NCBI RefSeq assembly: GCF_020085105.1
Contig: NC_058046.1
Coordinates: 1,530,628-1,594,627, forward strand
Direction: 5' to 3'
DNA length: 64,000 nucleotides
DNA from: Siniperca chuatsi
Lineage: Eukaryota > Chordata > Actinopteri > Centrarchiformes > Sinipercidae
In this document: positions 24,896 to 60,030 of the stretch, one piece after another
Position numbering within the stretch: position 1 is the first letter of the stretch
Layout: every line of letters starts with the position of its first letter
Translations under genes and position numbers: made by a program
The notes under the pieces: generated by a model
What the model saw: the letters and a program-made list of their open reading frames with translations, nothing else
What the model was told of the DNA's origin: nothing
Database searches by the model: none

Positions 24896-27041
24896 ATGGA
24901 GGATGTGGTTCTGCACTATCAGCCTGGATCAGCTGCTGGGCTCGGCCCTCTGTTAGAGAGGACAGAGAGGCTTCTGGAGTCTTTCCCCTGTCGGACTCCT
25001 CCAGCCTTCAGCCCCTGGTTCCCCTCCGCCGCGGACCGCCACCTGCCCATCAGACCTGCCAAACCAGCTCCCGTCATCACCTCCTCGGCTGATTTACTCG
25101 TCTCCGACAGCAGGGCACGCGCTCACACAGCACACAACAAACCTGAAACCGACGGTCTTGTTGCTGAAAGACCTCAGGATGGTCCACGTGCAGGGACGAC
25201 CAGAACGCCACCTGAAAGTCCACAAAAACCCAGAGATGGCGTCTGCGTCTCAGAAACCCCAAACCATCTCCTCCCTGCCTCACTCTTTAGCACGCCGGAG
25301 AGGGAGATCACCAGACTGTCTCCTGAAAAACACAAAGACGGCTTCCCCGTCACAGACTCAGCGGTCAAACGGTCCTGGAGCGTCTTCACGCAGAAAGGAG
25401 TTCTGCTGCAGAGCTCCCAGTCGCTGTCCAAGCAGTTCCATCACATGGTGTCCATCCACAGGCTCCACCTCCGCCAGAGGGCCAAATGGGTGGTCAGTCA
25501 GCACAACTGGGGGGCGGCCAGGGACATCGAACAGGTCGGTAGATTATTCACGGAACAGGACAAGTCTACAGCCATGCTAGCAGCTCTGTGAGGCCGAGCT
25601 GAATATTATTATTATTATCTTTTTATTTTTTTGGGATCTTGCCTTTATTTGACAGCCAGTAGAGAGAGACAGGAAACGTGGGGGTGGTGGTGGGGGGGAT
25701 GTGTGCAACAAAGGTCCCCTGACTGGGAATCTAACTGTGGACGTTGCGGTAATGTGATATGTGCCGTAACCATTAGGCTACAGTCAGCATGCTCACAATG
25801 ACAACGCTAACATGCTGATACTAAGCAGGTACCATGTTCACCATTTTAGTTTAGTGTGTTAGCATGCTAACATTAGCTAGTAAACACAGAGCGCAGCTGA
25901 GGCTGATGGGAGCGCCATCAGCTCTGCAGGTCAGAAACCAAAGTGTCGGACGCGTTAACATGTCGACCTGATGGTGGCGCTAGATGGAAAGTCAGAGGAT
26001 CAGCAGAGTTATTACAGTTCATCCTGAGGGGAGCATGAACGATGAAGCACGTCCCATCACAGTCCAGCTGCTGCTGATGCTTCGGTCTGGACCGACGTGG
26101 AGGACGGACGGACCGACTTTGTTTCTAGCGCGGTCAAATAATAAATGCGTCTGAAATTGTGGATCAGCCTGTAGAGTTACAGTTTACAGATGATCAAACG
26201 TCTTCAGCTTGTAGAGCTTAAACCTCAAATGTGCGACAATCGCACATTTAAGCGATCACAACACGAACATCTGCCGGGAGCTGGAGCCACATCTGTATCG
26301 CGCTCAGCTGGAAGTGCCGACATCACAGTTTGTACTGTGGGTCTGTATCTTACCAGGTGTAGACCGGGCTCGGGGTAAAGATGCCTGTCAGCATCCAGTT
26401 ACGAGGTTTTTTTACATGTGTTTCTAGAGCTGCAACTATTTTAACAACCGATTAATCGTTTTAGTCATTTTTTTTAGGTATAAATTCCAAAACACTCTGT
26501 TCTCAGCTTCTCGAATGTGAGAACTTGGTGCTTTTTTTTGTCATACATGATAGCAAACTGAATATTTCTGGGTTTTGGATACTTGAATACATCACCATGA
26601 GCTACAGATCGATGTGTACAGAAGACAACATGCATTTGCTGTATTTTAATATATGAGTAGTAGTAGTTTTTCATTTCATGAATCATCGTGAAATGTGACA
26701 GATAATCAGAAAAAGATGTTTTTGAATTCATAAATCACACACCTTCCTGTGTAATTGTCTTTCCTTCATCTTTGTTTGCTGTCTCATCATCTTCCTCGCC
26801 TCACCCCGCCTGCCGGTGCTCCTCCTCCTCCCTGCAGGTGTGGAGCGCTCTGAGCCGGTCCGTCCGGCGCCGCAGGCTGTCGACGTGTAACGCCAACATC
26901 CAGCGGGAGCGGGCGGAGATCTGGGTGTTCTGCGACCTTCTCTGCTCTGAGCAGGTGGGACGCGCCCTGAAGGACGAGCTGCAGCTGTCGGGGAGGATCA
27001 GCCTGTCGGTTCACAGGCTGGGAAACATCTTCAGCATGTAG
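24896..27041 (+). CDS. shld3: Shieldin complex subunit 3
   Basis: SHLD3 links REV7 (MAD2L2) to the rest of shieldin, the 53BP1 effector that limits DNA-end resection and favours end joining. Two coding exons, 24896-25534 and 26838-27041, join in phase 0 to 280 aa (human 250). The N-terminus VVLHYQPG and the PWFPSAADRHLPIRPAKPAP region match the human N-terminal region that holds the REV7-binding motif, with key prolines kept. The C-terminus TCNANIQRERAEIWVFCDLL through to HRLGNIFSM matches the human eIF4E-like end (GVIFSM). The middle (about 65-165) is unlike human, low in complexity and rich in P, S and K. The first exon read alone would run on into the intron to 25591. The join to exon 2 restores the conserved tail. 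Confidence 0.88.
25735..26050. repeat. Interspersed repeat rich in 'gctaacatgctaa'
   Basis: This common fish repeat lies in the shld3 intron, with 'gttagcatgctaacattagc' near 25860 and 'gatggtggcgctagatggaa' near 25972. A diverged, partly inverted relative occurs at about 42960-43170. Confidence 0.6.
26424..26720. repeat. 'CGATTAATCG' family MITE
   Basis: It begins 'agagctgcaactattttaac' and continues through 'actgaatatttctgggtttt'. It lies in the shld3 intron. The minus-strand frame here is repeat sequence. Confidence 0.6.
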
Positions 27042-27660
27042 AGCTGAACTCCGGCCCCGAAGGTTTTTACAAATACGACAAACAGATGATCACACTAAGA
27101 TGTCTCCAACTAACATATTTATATTTTATCATCGACCTCTGAGACTCGTCACAACTGCGGTCTTAATGATGAACTAACCCGTTTACTTGATATTTGATCT
27201 GTTTTTTTAACTACTGGTCAGATTTCCAGTATGTATATATTTTTGCTCCCGAGAGGATGAACCCTAATGATTTTATTGATCACCTTTCCCATGAACTCGG
27301 TGCATCTTTGCTCCAAACTCCCTGTCGTGCCCATAACGACGAGATATTGTCTTTTAAGCTAAAGGTCATCAGTAAGTGAGGTCAGCAGTCTGTCGGGACT
27401 CACCCAGATACTCGACCTGCGTTTGCCGAGTTCACATTACTGCTGAGACTCGCTTACTAACGAGGGAACAACACTGAGAGTTATTGAGAGTTTTATGTTT
27501 ATAAAAATCTGGGGGGGGGTTGAAACCTCAAACACGTTTGGTTTTTTTTGTGCCAAATTCCAGTCTGTGTTGTATATTTATGAATTTGAGAACAAATGTT
27601 TATGATTGTATTTTTTCATACTGGTTTTCTAATCACTAAATAAACGTGTAATATTTTTAA
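27042..27660 (+). other. shld3: shld3 3' UTR with polyadenylation signal
   Basis: The stretch follows the TAG at 27039-27041. A clean AATAAA at 27639-27644 is the best signal, giving a UTR of about 620 bases. The short frame at 27194-27379 has no recognisable features. Confidence 0.6.
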
Positions 27661-27974
27661 TATAACTGTCTGTAGTGATGGATGCACCGTCCTGCATGTT
27701 ATGTGCAGTGTTTTCTGGAAAAGCTACAGCAGCAGTCACATGATACGGGAGTCACCCTGCTGTTCAGAAACACACACCATCACAATGCCTTCCCTCGCCC
27801 CTTACCCTCACCCTAACCCTTAACCTAACTAACCTGAACCCTAAAACCAAGTCTTAACCCTCAAAAAGCCGTCTCGACCCATGGGGACCTCAATTTTTTA
27901 TCCCCATCGTGCAAACAGGAACCTGAAACACACACACACACAGCCATTTCCAAAGAATACAGTACACCCCCCAT

Positions 27975-28013
<39 letters not shown>

Positions 28014-28560
28014 GTTGCTATGGTCCCATGTCTTAACAGCACTGCATTAAAATCTAGGTCAGCGGATGTGACGTCAGTGCCCTGCCTCCCTGCCCAGCAG
28101 CAATCGGTTGTAATCTCTTAACTCCATGTTTGTGGCTTCTTGACGCTACGATTACGTGATGTAAAAAGAAGATTGTGGAGGAAAATCCCAAATTATGTTA
28201 AGATTTTTTAATGTTTTTAAAACATTATCCCTGAAAAATTAACTATGATCTTGTCGCTGGTGCCGTGTAACACGCGTCAATCTTGCAACACATGTTCGCA
28301 GGAAGTGTTTTATTTTGAAAGCCAGCCGGAACTTGCCAGTTCTGTCCAGTTATATAAGGCATTTTTAGCCAGTAAAATGTATCGTTAAAGTAGACTTTGG
28401 AAGAGATGTTTAATGTAAATTGTATACTCATTTTAACAGATCAACGTGTTTCCTTAAAACTGAACATTTATTATGAGTTTTTGGTATTTTAGTACTATAA
28501 AACTCGTTTTACTTTGACGGGCCACACCGGAAGTGCTTTTAATTATCGCGAGCTTGACAC
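27661..28560. other. Intergenic shld3 to pik3r1
   Basis: It holds a degenerate 'ccctaaccctt' stretch (27790-27850) followed by CA arrays (27930-27945 and 27977-28006). This association is seen in fish interspersed repeats and is not a telomere. No gene is recognised. Confidence 0.5.
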
Positions 28561-31433
28561 CAGGGTAGCTCCTAAAATTCAGACGGCTGAGCCACGAGTG
28601 TCTTCATCTTGGAAATAATCGATGAAAAAAGCGCAATATTTCATTTTGGAGAACATCTGGGTGTCGTGTCTGCTCGCTGCTCCGTAATGGCGTCCGCTGT
28701 GTGCTCCGCGGGAGGTTTTAATTGGTGAAACATTAAAAAAGGTGAGCCGTTGGAGCGACTGATACAAGCTAGCAGGCTAAGCTAGCATTCATTGTCGTTT
28801 CCCGTTTCCTGGAGGGATTCAGTGTGTCTGTGCTTCATGTCTGTGCTTTTATGACACAATTGTACAGCATTTTGTAGTGTTGGTGTAAAAGTTAACTGTA
28901 GGAGTGTAGGTGATGGCGAAATACTAACTCTAGCTTTGTTTGTTTAACGCCGCTAGTCGGAAAGTACCTCAAATTTTCAGTCTGATCTGTTTTTCCGTGT
29001 TTTCTACTGTTTTCTTAACGTTAACGTAAGCCCGTTTAGTTTGTGTGCATTTTAGCTCTAGTTTGGAAAATACGTATATATTTAAAAATACAAATAGTGT
29101 TGTTTGTTAGAAACTTTGTTTTCATCTATACGGCCTTAATTTAATCTATGAATGTGGTCGTTACATTTAGTCTTTTTGTCAGTGATTGTTGATTTTCTGA
29201 CAGGAAAAACGCCAGTTTACATGTTAAAACTGACATATCGTTTATCCTTTTCATGCTTGTCTAATGTGCACCTTAACCGATTAGTCGAATATTTTTAGGT
29301 CACGAAAATAAATGTATATCAAATTTGATTATCGATTATTTGTTTTCAAGTCATTTATCAAGCAAACATGTCAATAATTCTCTGATTCCAGTTTCTCTAA
29401 TGTGAGGATTTGATCATTTTCTTTTGTTTTATATAGGGCAGCAACTAACGACTATTTTAACTATCGATTAATCCATCCTTTTTTTTCTTCTCGATTAATC
29501 CTGTGGTTAATAAAATGTCAAAAAATAGTTAAAAACAAAAATACAGATCACAATTTTGTAAACCCTGAAGATGACAGTTTTGGCATTTTAGCTTTAAAAA
29601 CATATTTAAATAATTTATTGGGTATCGAAACAATTGATGATTCGTTTTCTGTCAATCGACTAATAGATTAATTGCTTCAGCCCTAGTTTTAGGATCAGGA
29701 TTAAAAGACGACCACACACCCAAGTTTTCCGGGGGTGGTTTTTTTTTTATAGCAGAGCTGAAACTAACCACTAAAATCATAAACAAAACTTTATGAAACG
29801 AAACATGAAAATAGAAGAAAGAGCAGAAGCGCTGTTACACAAAACAAATGCCATATATTTCACAAGTGTGATTATTGTTTAGGCCGTCATCTACTAACGA
29901 GATTTATCACAAGACCAGATGAACAGCTTGAGGGGAAACCCTGCAGGAAGTATTTAAGATAATAAAGAGACCTTTGCCTCTGTATTTAAGAGGTTGAAAA
30001 TAAAATATACACTCAGTTGCTAATTAATTCAGTACACATTAGTGTAGTAAACTACTGAGTGTATATAGACACTTGGAGTTAACATTGTGTGCAGTTTTCA
30101 GTTAAATCCAGGGTTGGTTTTGACTTCTTTCGGTGTAAACTGAAAGGTGACATCAAACTTGTGGTCGGATTCATAATCTTCTTGATTCGATCTGATAGTT
30201 CCTGGATTAAATCATCACTTCGCCAGTTTTCGATTTGTATTCTATTAGATAAACGTCTCGTTAGGCTGCTCGGGTTTAGACGACGTTGAACATTTGGCCT
30301 CTTTTTTTTATTTTTTTTCCAGTGAAAAAATTGTTTTGTAGGAAAAAAAAACCTGTTTTCTGTTTCTCAGAATGAGATATGAAAGAAAGTATTGTTGGTG
30401 TTGATGTTTTAGGTTTAAGTGTTGGACAGGTCAGATTCCTCTCTGTATGCTGGTGCCGTGGAATATAATACACTTCCTCCTTTAATTCCTCCTGCATTTT
30501 TAACACAAAAGCTAAACAGTCCACCTACCTCTCGATCGACAAGTTTCACAACTGTTGATTTTTTTGTGTGTCTTATGCATTTTTTTTTTTTATTGTCTGC
30601 TTTCTGAAAAGATTGAATCAGCTGTTTGTTGGTGTGATTCAGTTTTCTAGTTCTGCATTTTCTAATAGTTCTTCTTATCGGACATTGAGCGCTTGTCTCT
30701 TTCTTGCTAAAGGTTGGTGGACTGTGTAAACAGCAGGGACGTATATTAGACTGTTGTCAATAAATCTAAACCAGCTTTGGTACTGGCCACTAGTATTTGA
30801 AAACTTTAGTGCAGCAAAATATTTTCTTTTTTCGATTTAAACTGATGATTATTTTCTCGCGTTAATCGTTGGGTCCAAAAAGTTTCCCAGAGTCCAAGGT
30901 GACGTCTTTTGTCCAACAGACCAAAATATTCAGTTTACTGTGATAGAAAACAGAAAATCTTCACATTTGGAGAAGCTGGAGCCAGAGATGGATGACTTAA
31001 ACAAGTAGTTTCTGATACGTTTTCTGTATTAAGTGGCTAATTGTTTCAGCCCTACATGTATCCTGTCACCAGCAGCTGCTGCAGCCATGTTTCCCCCCAC
31101 GCATCATTAAACTTTGACCTCCTCTCGTCTCGCAGGTTGAGTCGCCGCCTCCCCAGATGTGGCCTCTACCTCTGCTGAGACTCCTGTTCATGAACGGCGA
31201 GGATGCTTTGATTGAGCGGCTGTGGCTCGGCCTGGAGGGATGACAGGACTTTAGCAGACATGGAGACAGGGGAGACACACAGACAGCTGGAAACGCCATA
31301 TTTTCTTAGTCTAGGTTCTCCACATTAGATCCACTCAGGATAAGAATAAATCCTATTTTTATATTTTTTTATTCAGAGCTCTTTTTGTTAGCTATTGTAA
31401 AGCCATACTCAGCCGTCAGCAGCAGATGTCACA
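28561..31433 (+). promoter_or_regulatory. pik3r1: pik3r1 5' region and non-coding exon(s)
   Basis: A CpG-bearing segment at 28640-28740 ends in a good donor (aaaaaag|gtgagc at 28741), a plausible non-coding exon 1. An acceptor 'tctcgcag' at 31128-31135 opens the exon that carries the start codon, giving about 298 bases of 5' UTR in that exon. The intron between them holds 'CGATTAATCG' MITEs at about 29432-29690 and 30830-31055. Inferred from splice signals only. Confidence 0.45.
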
Positions 31434-53501
<22,068 letters not shown>

Positions 53502-54050
53502 CCCGCCCGGGTCCTCCTCAGTCATACTGCCAGCGTAGACGAGCACGTCTCACCAAACGAGTCTCGCTGTACAGACCAGTACCTGACCACATGACGCATG
53601 TAACGTCTGTTCAACTTTTAAAGACCGTAAACCGTCCAGGTGCTGCAGATCACATGGATCAAACAAACCAATCCAGTTTGCTGAAGATGAAGCTTCATGT
53701 TAAGTTAAATGCTTTGTTACATCCTGTAGGAATCAACACTGGCAAAACAGATACTCATTTTATTGTGAAAGTCATCACATGGAGCTTTAACTTCCTGGGA
53801 GGAAAAAAAACTAGCAGCAAGATACAGAGACAGCAGTGAACTTCCTGCAGGCGTGCAGGTAACAACAGCTGATTTGGTGCCGAAGACCAACACGTACTTC
53901 AGTTTCCCGTCATCAGAGACGACACTTCAGGTCGAGATCACACCGGAACCTCTGTTTATTTTTCAGGCAGAACAGGAAGAGCAGAGGGCTCAGAGGCGTT
54001 CAGGGTTTCCCTTAAAGAAAATAAGAAGTAAAACAATAAGTTTCTCAGAC

Positions 54051-54528
54051 GAAGACGGTGTCGTCCCTCATTCGTCCAGGAGTGTTCTATCGTAGAAAAG
54101 GTTTCAGTCGTAGTCGTCTGGACGCTGTTTTCAGAATCAAGACGTTTCGGCTCCCATCCGGAAGTCATTCTCAATTGTGAAAATGGTCTGAGAACTCAGA
54201 AATTTAAGCTACTCTGTGCTACTTAAGCCCCACCCTCAGGGAGGTCTTCCTGAGTATCTGTTGATTAGCTAGTTTCAGCTGAAACTGACCTAATTGTTTC
54301 CATGATGGCCCAGATAAAATTAGGTCAGTTTCAGGTGAAACTAGGCAGAGTAATCAACAGATACTCAGGTAGACTCCTCCCTGAGGGCGGGGCTTAAGCA
54401 ACACAGAGTAGCTTACATTTCTGAGTTCTCAGACCATTTTCACAATTGAGAATGACTTCCGGATGGGAGCCGAAACGTCTTGATTCTGAAAACAGTGTCC
54501 AGACGACTACGACTGAAACCTTTTCTAC
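54051..54528. mobile_element. Palindromic inserted element with 18-bp target duplication
   Basis: The arms 54092-54294 and about 54318-54528 are reverse complements with few mismatches around a loop of about 25 bases. Both flanks carry the direct repeat 'acaataagtttctcagac' (54033-54050 and 54527-54544), as left by insertion. Forty bases (54051-54091) at the left have no partner in the right arm. Confidence 0.85.
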
Positions 54529-56731
54529 AATAAGTTTCTCAGACATTTCCTCGATATATATTGTCATTCACCGTCTACAAAAACTATGACATTTATGGCC
54601 GAAAATAATTTTAAAATGGTCTATAGCTCGATTAGCAGTGCTGCTAACGGCTAAGTTTCGTTTTAAAATAACAAAACTCATCTGCCGCACACTTTCAGCA
54701 CTTCAGTATATTATAAGCTCACACACCAATAACAGCCAGTCCAGGCGAACAATTACTCAGAGGAACATCGGAAACAAACGCCTGAGAAGAGGAGAAAACA
54801 CGTTTCTAAGCTCCGTTCAGGTTCGTTTATCAATAACAGGGTTTAGTGTTCACACCTAATGAACATTTAAAGATACAAACAACATCAAAACAAAATATGA
54901 TCGATAATCGTGTCAGGACACATCCAGAAGCGTCTGCTCACCTGTCTGTATACAGGTGTGCAAAGATCACTTTTCTCGCTTGACTGTTTGAAACCTTTCG
55001 ACACTACAGCTGATGTGGTAGCTGAGTTTTAGTAACGACATTTCAGTCGTCTCTCGTGCCGAATATTCCTCTGTTTCAGTACCATCGAGCGAAGCTTCGA
55101 TCGTCAGGTTTGATCAATCCGATCACCTGCGGACCAGTCGGTTTCCCCCGACAGCTCCACGATCGAGTTTCAAGATGGCCGCCTGAACCTCAAACAATAA
55201 ATCCGCTTTTTTGAGTTAGTCGCCTGATCCCGGTCCCATTTTATCGTGTTCGTTGTAACAGATGGTATTTTGCTTTTTTCAGAGAAAATCCAGTAATTCT
55301 GTTCACTAGACCTGAAAAAACTCGAACGGGGTTCGAGGGCGCGTTCAAGCTGAAACGGGTTGTTAAGTTGCTCTTTCAAGCCTGCTAGTTTCCCCCCGAA
55401 GGACTGAAAGAGCTGTAATTTGTTAAGATTTAGTTATTTAGAGGAGCAGAGTTTGGAGAGACGCTTCAGGCTCCTTTAGAAATGTGTCCCGTGTGATCAC
55501 GACCTCAGTGTGAGTCGATCCGGCGACCAACGCGTTTCCTGTCTGTGGAGAACCGAGGTACTGAACTGTCAAACGTCTCGTGGAGGTCAGAGCTGGAGCT
55601 GAACTGACGGACTCTTCCTTCAATCGTGACGCTGAAGTGCTGATCCAGCACGCTTCAACAGGACAGAACCACAACTGGACCGGACTCTGAAACTACAAAT
55701 ATGGACTGATGATGATGTCAAAGGCAAAATGGCGGACAGCCTAGAAAGACTTTTCTTGCAAACACTGTGAGTGGCTCTGAACGAGGTTTAAAATGAGGGC
55801 GAATCGACTGACCCACATTTTTATATCAGGAGACCTGCATCATCCAAAGACTCAACCCCCCCCCCCCCCCCCAGAAAGTCCCATTGGCGGCGTTTTTCAA
55901 GGTCCCGTTTCTTCAGCTGTGTTTCGTTTGCCGCCTCAGAGTGTCGTTTAATTTCGCCGAGCGGACGGATTCTTGTATTCTTTCATTTCAGCGAACGTCC
56001 GTCAGCACAAAGTCCACAGAGATTTTACTCGTGCTGGATCAAAACTGTGACAAAAATTCAGGAACGACGAGAACTCTGGATCTTTTCCGCATCTACTCCA
56101 GCCGAGTTTCATGGACAAACCGCAGCCTGTAAACAAACGAAAAACGTCTTCATGGATTATCTTCTTTTTGTTTTTGCGCTTCAAGACATTTGACTTCCTT
56201 TAAGAGAAACCAGGTACAGGAGATGAAACTGTCTGCAAGGACGTGAGCGAGTCTTAAGTATGACGTCTGTTGTCATGGTAACCGCCTGGTAATTTCCTCA
56301 ACTTTTGACGTTGAGCTTTTTCCACGCTCGGATCGGTTTGGAAATCAATACATGTTGCAAAATGTTTGGAAATGTCCTGAATGTTTCCAGCTCTTTCTTT
56401 CTTTTGCCAGATATTGTCTGTAACAGCTGTCGGATTCGGCGCCGCAGGAATCGCTCAGTACATTTAAATTATTCCAGAAACTTGCTGCTTTTTCAGTCTA
56501 ACACTCAAACCGAACTAGTGACCACAAACAAAAAAAAAACTGTAATATTAGACATTAAGAAGTTTAATACTCTGATGAATAAAACAGTTGGTCTGAAGGC
56601 TTTTACACCGAGAGAAACATCTCGTCTCCATTTTGTTCAAATTATCCAGAGAATCAGCTGAAGAGACGAATATCCATCCAGACATTTCCTTCATTTCATC
56701 AGTGAACTGTAATTAATAGTTGATCGGTCTG

Positions 56732-56733
<2 letters not shown>

Positions 56734-56783
<50 letters not shown>
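56734..56783. repeat. TG microsatellite
   Basis: About 25 uninterrupted TG units in the probable pik3r1 3' UTR. Confidence 0.95.
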
Positions 56784-56786
<3 letters not shown>

Positions 56787-58115
56787 CATTACCAGCCTCA
56801 GTTTGTGTGTCTCGTAGACATTTTCATATTTGACATTTTTGCACTAATAATCACAGTAAAGGTCCAGAAATGAGCCTCAGCTTTTGTCAAAATTACATCA
56901 AATTTAAAACCGCGAGACAGTCGGCTCGTCATTTGAATACAGCTGCAACTCAAGATTGTTTTCATTATTGATTAATCTGTCAGTTTGAATTAATCACTTA
57001 GTTCACAAATTGCCCGAGTTTTTGTGGGGGGGGGAGAACAAAACTATTCTTTGTTTCTCAAACGTAAACGTTGAAACGTAACAAAAATGGGTCCAGTACT
57101 GAGCCCTGAGGAACTCCGCGAGGAAGTTTAAGGACCGGCCGTGTGTTTTTATGTTTTTCTTCGGTTTGTGTGGTTTGATTCTCTGCTTTAAATGATAATT
57201 AGTGCAAAAGTCTCAAATATACAAAATGATCTTAAGAAACAAACTGCAGGTCACTGCAGGTTTAAAAATCATTTCATGGTTATTAAAAAAAAAAACTGCA
57301 TTCTTAAGGTTCAGGACGCTCTGGCTTATTTGTGTTTTTTGTTACAAACTGAGAAGAAAATCTTATTTTATTTTCTGACTAATTTGATTTCTGGCCTAAA
57401 AGTAAAAATACATTATGAGTAAGCACAAGAGACAGCTTTCCCCATCCAATCAGTTGTAGCTTTGAGGGCAGCATCATTGCATTATTTTTGAAATGTTGGA
57501 TTCATTCTAGTGCTTAAATTTACAAAATTTGATACTTGGTGGTTTTGCTTTAATGATGCATCTGTGGCTCATAAATATGTGTTTAATTATTGCTACATAT
57601 TTCCCTTTTCACACAGTATTTATCCATCTTGGGTTGAAAATGATCTGGAAAGTTTCTCTAATATTAAGAGGATGAAGAGAAACTGTAATTTTTCTTTCTC
57701 CAACTATTATTTGTTTCACTTTTGGGCCAGCGGACCTTTCGTTAAGGTGACGTCGTCGTTTTTAGGTGATGATCTCAGTTTGTAACCGGTGGTTTCAGAC
57801 TAAACCACCAAATGTGAATATCAAGCTCATTATATTTTCGTAAGCATGTTGGAAGTCGGAGCAGTCAACGACCTAAACCTGTTTGCTCTGCACACTGGTG
57901 ATGAAATGTGTTGGATGTTCCAGGTTCTGTGTTTTTAGCTTAATTATAAATAATCTTAATACCATAAAATACATAAACCGTATTTTCTGTATCAGAAATC
58001 GTTCGTCATCTTTTGTTTTTTTTTTTTGTTTGTTTTTTTATTCCTTCTCTCTTTGCTTCTCACTCGCTGTTAATGTCAGAAAAGGACAATAAAGCACCAG
58101 GATCTTGAAACTGTC

Positions 58116-59589
58116 TTTGTTTCTCTCATTTTATTTGCAGAGACTTGATTTTAACTTTCTGACGTCTCAGCTTTTAAGTAACAGTTCATCCTCGATGTTG
58201 CTTGCTTATTCTGTAAAATGCATCATTCAGCGTTTCTCACTTTAACGTTGGATCAAATGAAAGTATTCTCACCAACTCTCACCCAAAACAATGTAAAAAT
58301 GTACTTTAGTTTAACAAACGTGTAAAATGCAAACTTTCAGTCCGTTTAGGAGCACAACTCCACTGGAATCACAAGATTTAAAGCTGCGTGTGTGCTGGAA
58401 AAAAAACAAAAGTTACTGTTGGTGGTAAACAAATAACAAACCCACGAGCAAACTAATGTTCCCTTTTTTAAAGGCCTTAATCATCCCAAAGTCTGTGCCC
58501 ACTCTCCGAACTGTTAACTCGTGATTTTAAATGGCTTACGTTTAATGCCTCAGCTTGTTTGCGAAATAAGCTGCTTAATAAATCTCAATTTAAATCTGTG
58601 TAGATTTATTATCAAGTCGAAATTCAACTGCACGCTGAACTGCAGCCACATACAAACATCCAGCAGGTGTTGCACCACATTCTGTCACCCAGGTAGACAT
58701 TTCAGCTATATTTCCACTGCAAATGATGTTATTATAATTTATCATATAACAGAATGTCCCCTGTGACTGTTATGTATTATATCATTAGATTAATGCATGA
58801 GTAATAATAATGTAAAAGCAGGATGTTGCTGCTGCAGCTGGTGGAGCTGGAGCTCATGTTGAACCGGTTTGTATCGGACTGCAGCTGATGATACATCTGC
58901 CGATTCTTTTCTCCATTAAGCGATTGATTGTTTGGTTTGTAAAAATTCAGAAAATGCTGTCACGACGACCCAGAGCCCAAAGTGACGCCTTCACAACGCT
59001 TGCTTTATTATTATTAAAAAGAAATCACAGAGTTATGTTTGCAAACATAATAAAATGTCACAGCTTTTTTTCTTAATAATTAAAGGTCAACTGCTGCTGT
59101 GAGAGTTATAATAACTGTAGTGCATAAAAAGCAGCTGCTTTTTAGTCGCGTTGTCGCCATCTGCTGGACTGGATTGTGGTTAATGCTTGATTTGTCCTAA
59201 GAGGCTACCGTACTAGGGCTGTAAACAGTAAGAAGTTGAATAAAGTCGGAACGCAAAGTACCGCAATGAGTTCACCTCCTACTGATAACACAAATATTAG
59301 ACCTAATTTTATATAATATTTCTTCAAAGTGTGGAACAGCGTGGTTAAAAGTCTCTGCTTCTCTAACGATAAAATACAAACAGGAAACAGCCTCCCTGTG
59401 TGAGGTCCTGATTGGCTACTCGGCTAATCACTCATTAATCCCGTTGTTTTATTGGTTCTTTTTACACTCAAAGCGCGCTTTTAGGAAAAACAATACTTTT
59501 CTTTTTTAAATTAATTTCACACGTTATAACTCAGTTTTAAGTCACATTAAAATGCTTAATAAAGTAAAAACGAATCATTAAAAATGTTT
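58116..59589. other. Downstream intergenic, repeat-rich
   Basis: It holds the second copy of the dispersed repeat (58815-59080). No gene is recognised. Confidence 0.5.
58815..59080 (+). repeat. Dispersed repeat, copy 2
   Basis: The first about 105 bases are nearly identical to 37643-37760. Copy 1 has extra sequence before 'ctgccgattctttt' that is missing here. The later part ('cgacgacccagagcccaaag') also matches. Confidence 0.75.
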
Positions 59590-59661
59590 TTTTTAAAAAG
59601 AGGATTAGTGAAGACAGATTTTGGCGCCAACGCCGTCTCTTTGGATTTCACAGTAACGTTA

Positions 59662-59689
59662 ATGGCGGACCATGGAAACGAACACCTGA
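59662..59689 (+). other. Candidate first coding exon of a downstream gene
   Basis: ATG in a good context (taATGGcg) opens MADHGNEHL and meets a consensus donor (ctga|gtgagt). The area just upstream has several CpGs. No second exon was found in the remaining 4.3 kb, and no family is recognised. It could be chance. Confidence 0.2.
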
Positions 59690-59894
59690 GTGAGTAAATT
59701 AGCAGGTTCAGTTTTCACTGCAGATATCGAAGGTAAGAAGTCGAAATCAGCAGTGGTTTTGCTGGTAATCACAGTCTGCATTTAGCAGTACCCATTGTAG
59801 TCACTAGCTATGTGTTTTTACTGCGTCTTGTCTCATTCTACCCCAGAAAATTAATAAATTTAGTCTAGCTAGCTAGCTAATGTACACAAACAGG

Positions 59895-60030
59895 AAAGAG
59901 CAGACTGCAACTAACTGTCATTTTCATTATCAGTTAATCTGATAATTATTTTCCCTATTAATCATTTTTGTCAAGAAAACATCAGAAAGTTGCGCAAAAT
60001 GCCATGTTTATTCGGCCAACAGTCCGAAAC
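59895..60030. repeat. 'CGATTAATCG' family MITE fragment
   Basis: 'gcaactaactgtcattttca' and 'cagttaatctgataattatt' match the family start. The copy is short and diverged. Confidence 0.5.

Larger units (their letters stand above)
53502..58115 (+). other. pik3r1: Probable pik3r1 3' UTR
   Basis: No gene is recognised for 4.6 kb after the stop. A strong AATAAA at 58088-58093, followed by T-rich sequence, fits a long 3' UTR like that of mammalian PIK3R1. An earlier AATAAA at 55196-55201 could give a shorter form. The stretch carries an inverted repeat (54051-54528), a poly-C run (55857-55872) and a TG array (56734-56783). Confidence 0.5.

Noticed and set aside
25158-25580. 140-codon frame overlapping shld3
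   Set aside because: It is an alternative frame of shld3 exon 1. It lacks the conserved SHLD3 ends.
27790-27850. 'ccctaaccctt' stretch as an interstitial telomere
   Set aside because: It is short and degenerate, and linked to a CA-rich fish repeat. A similar remnant lies at 39890-39960.
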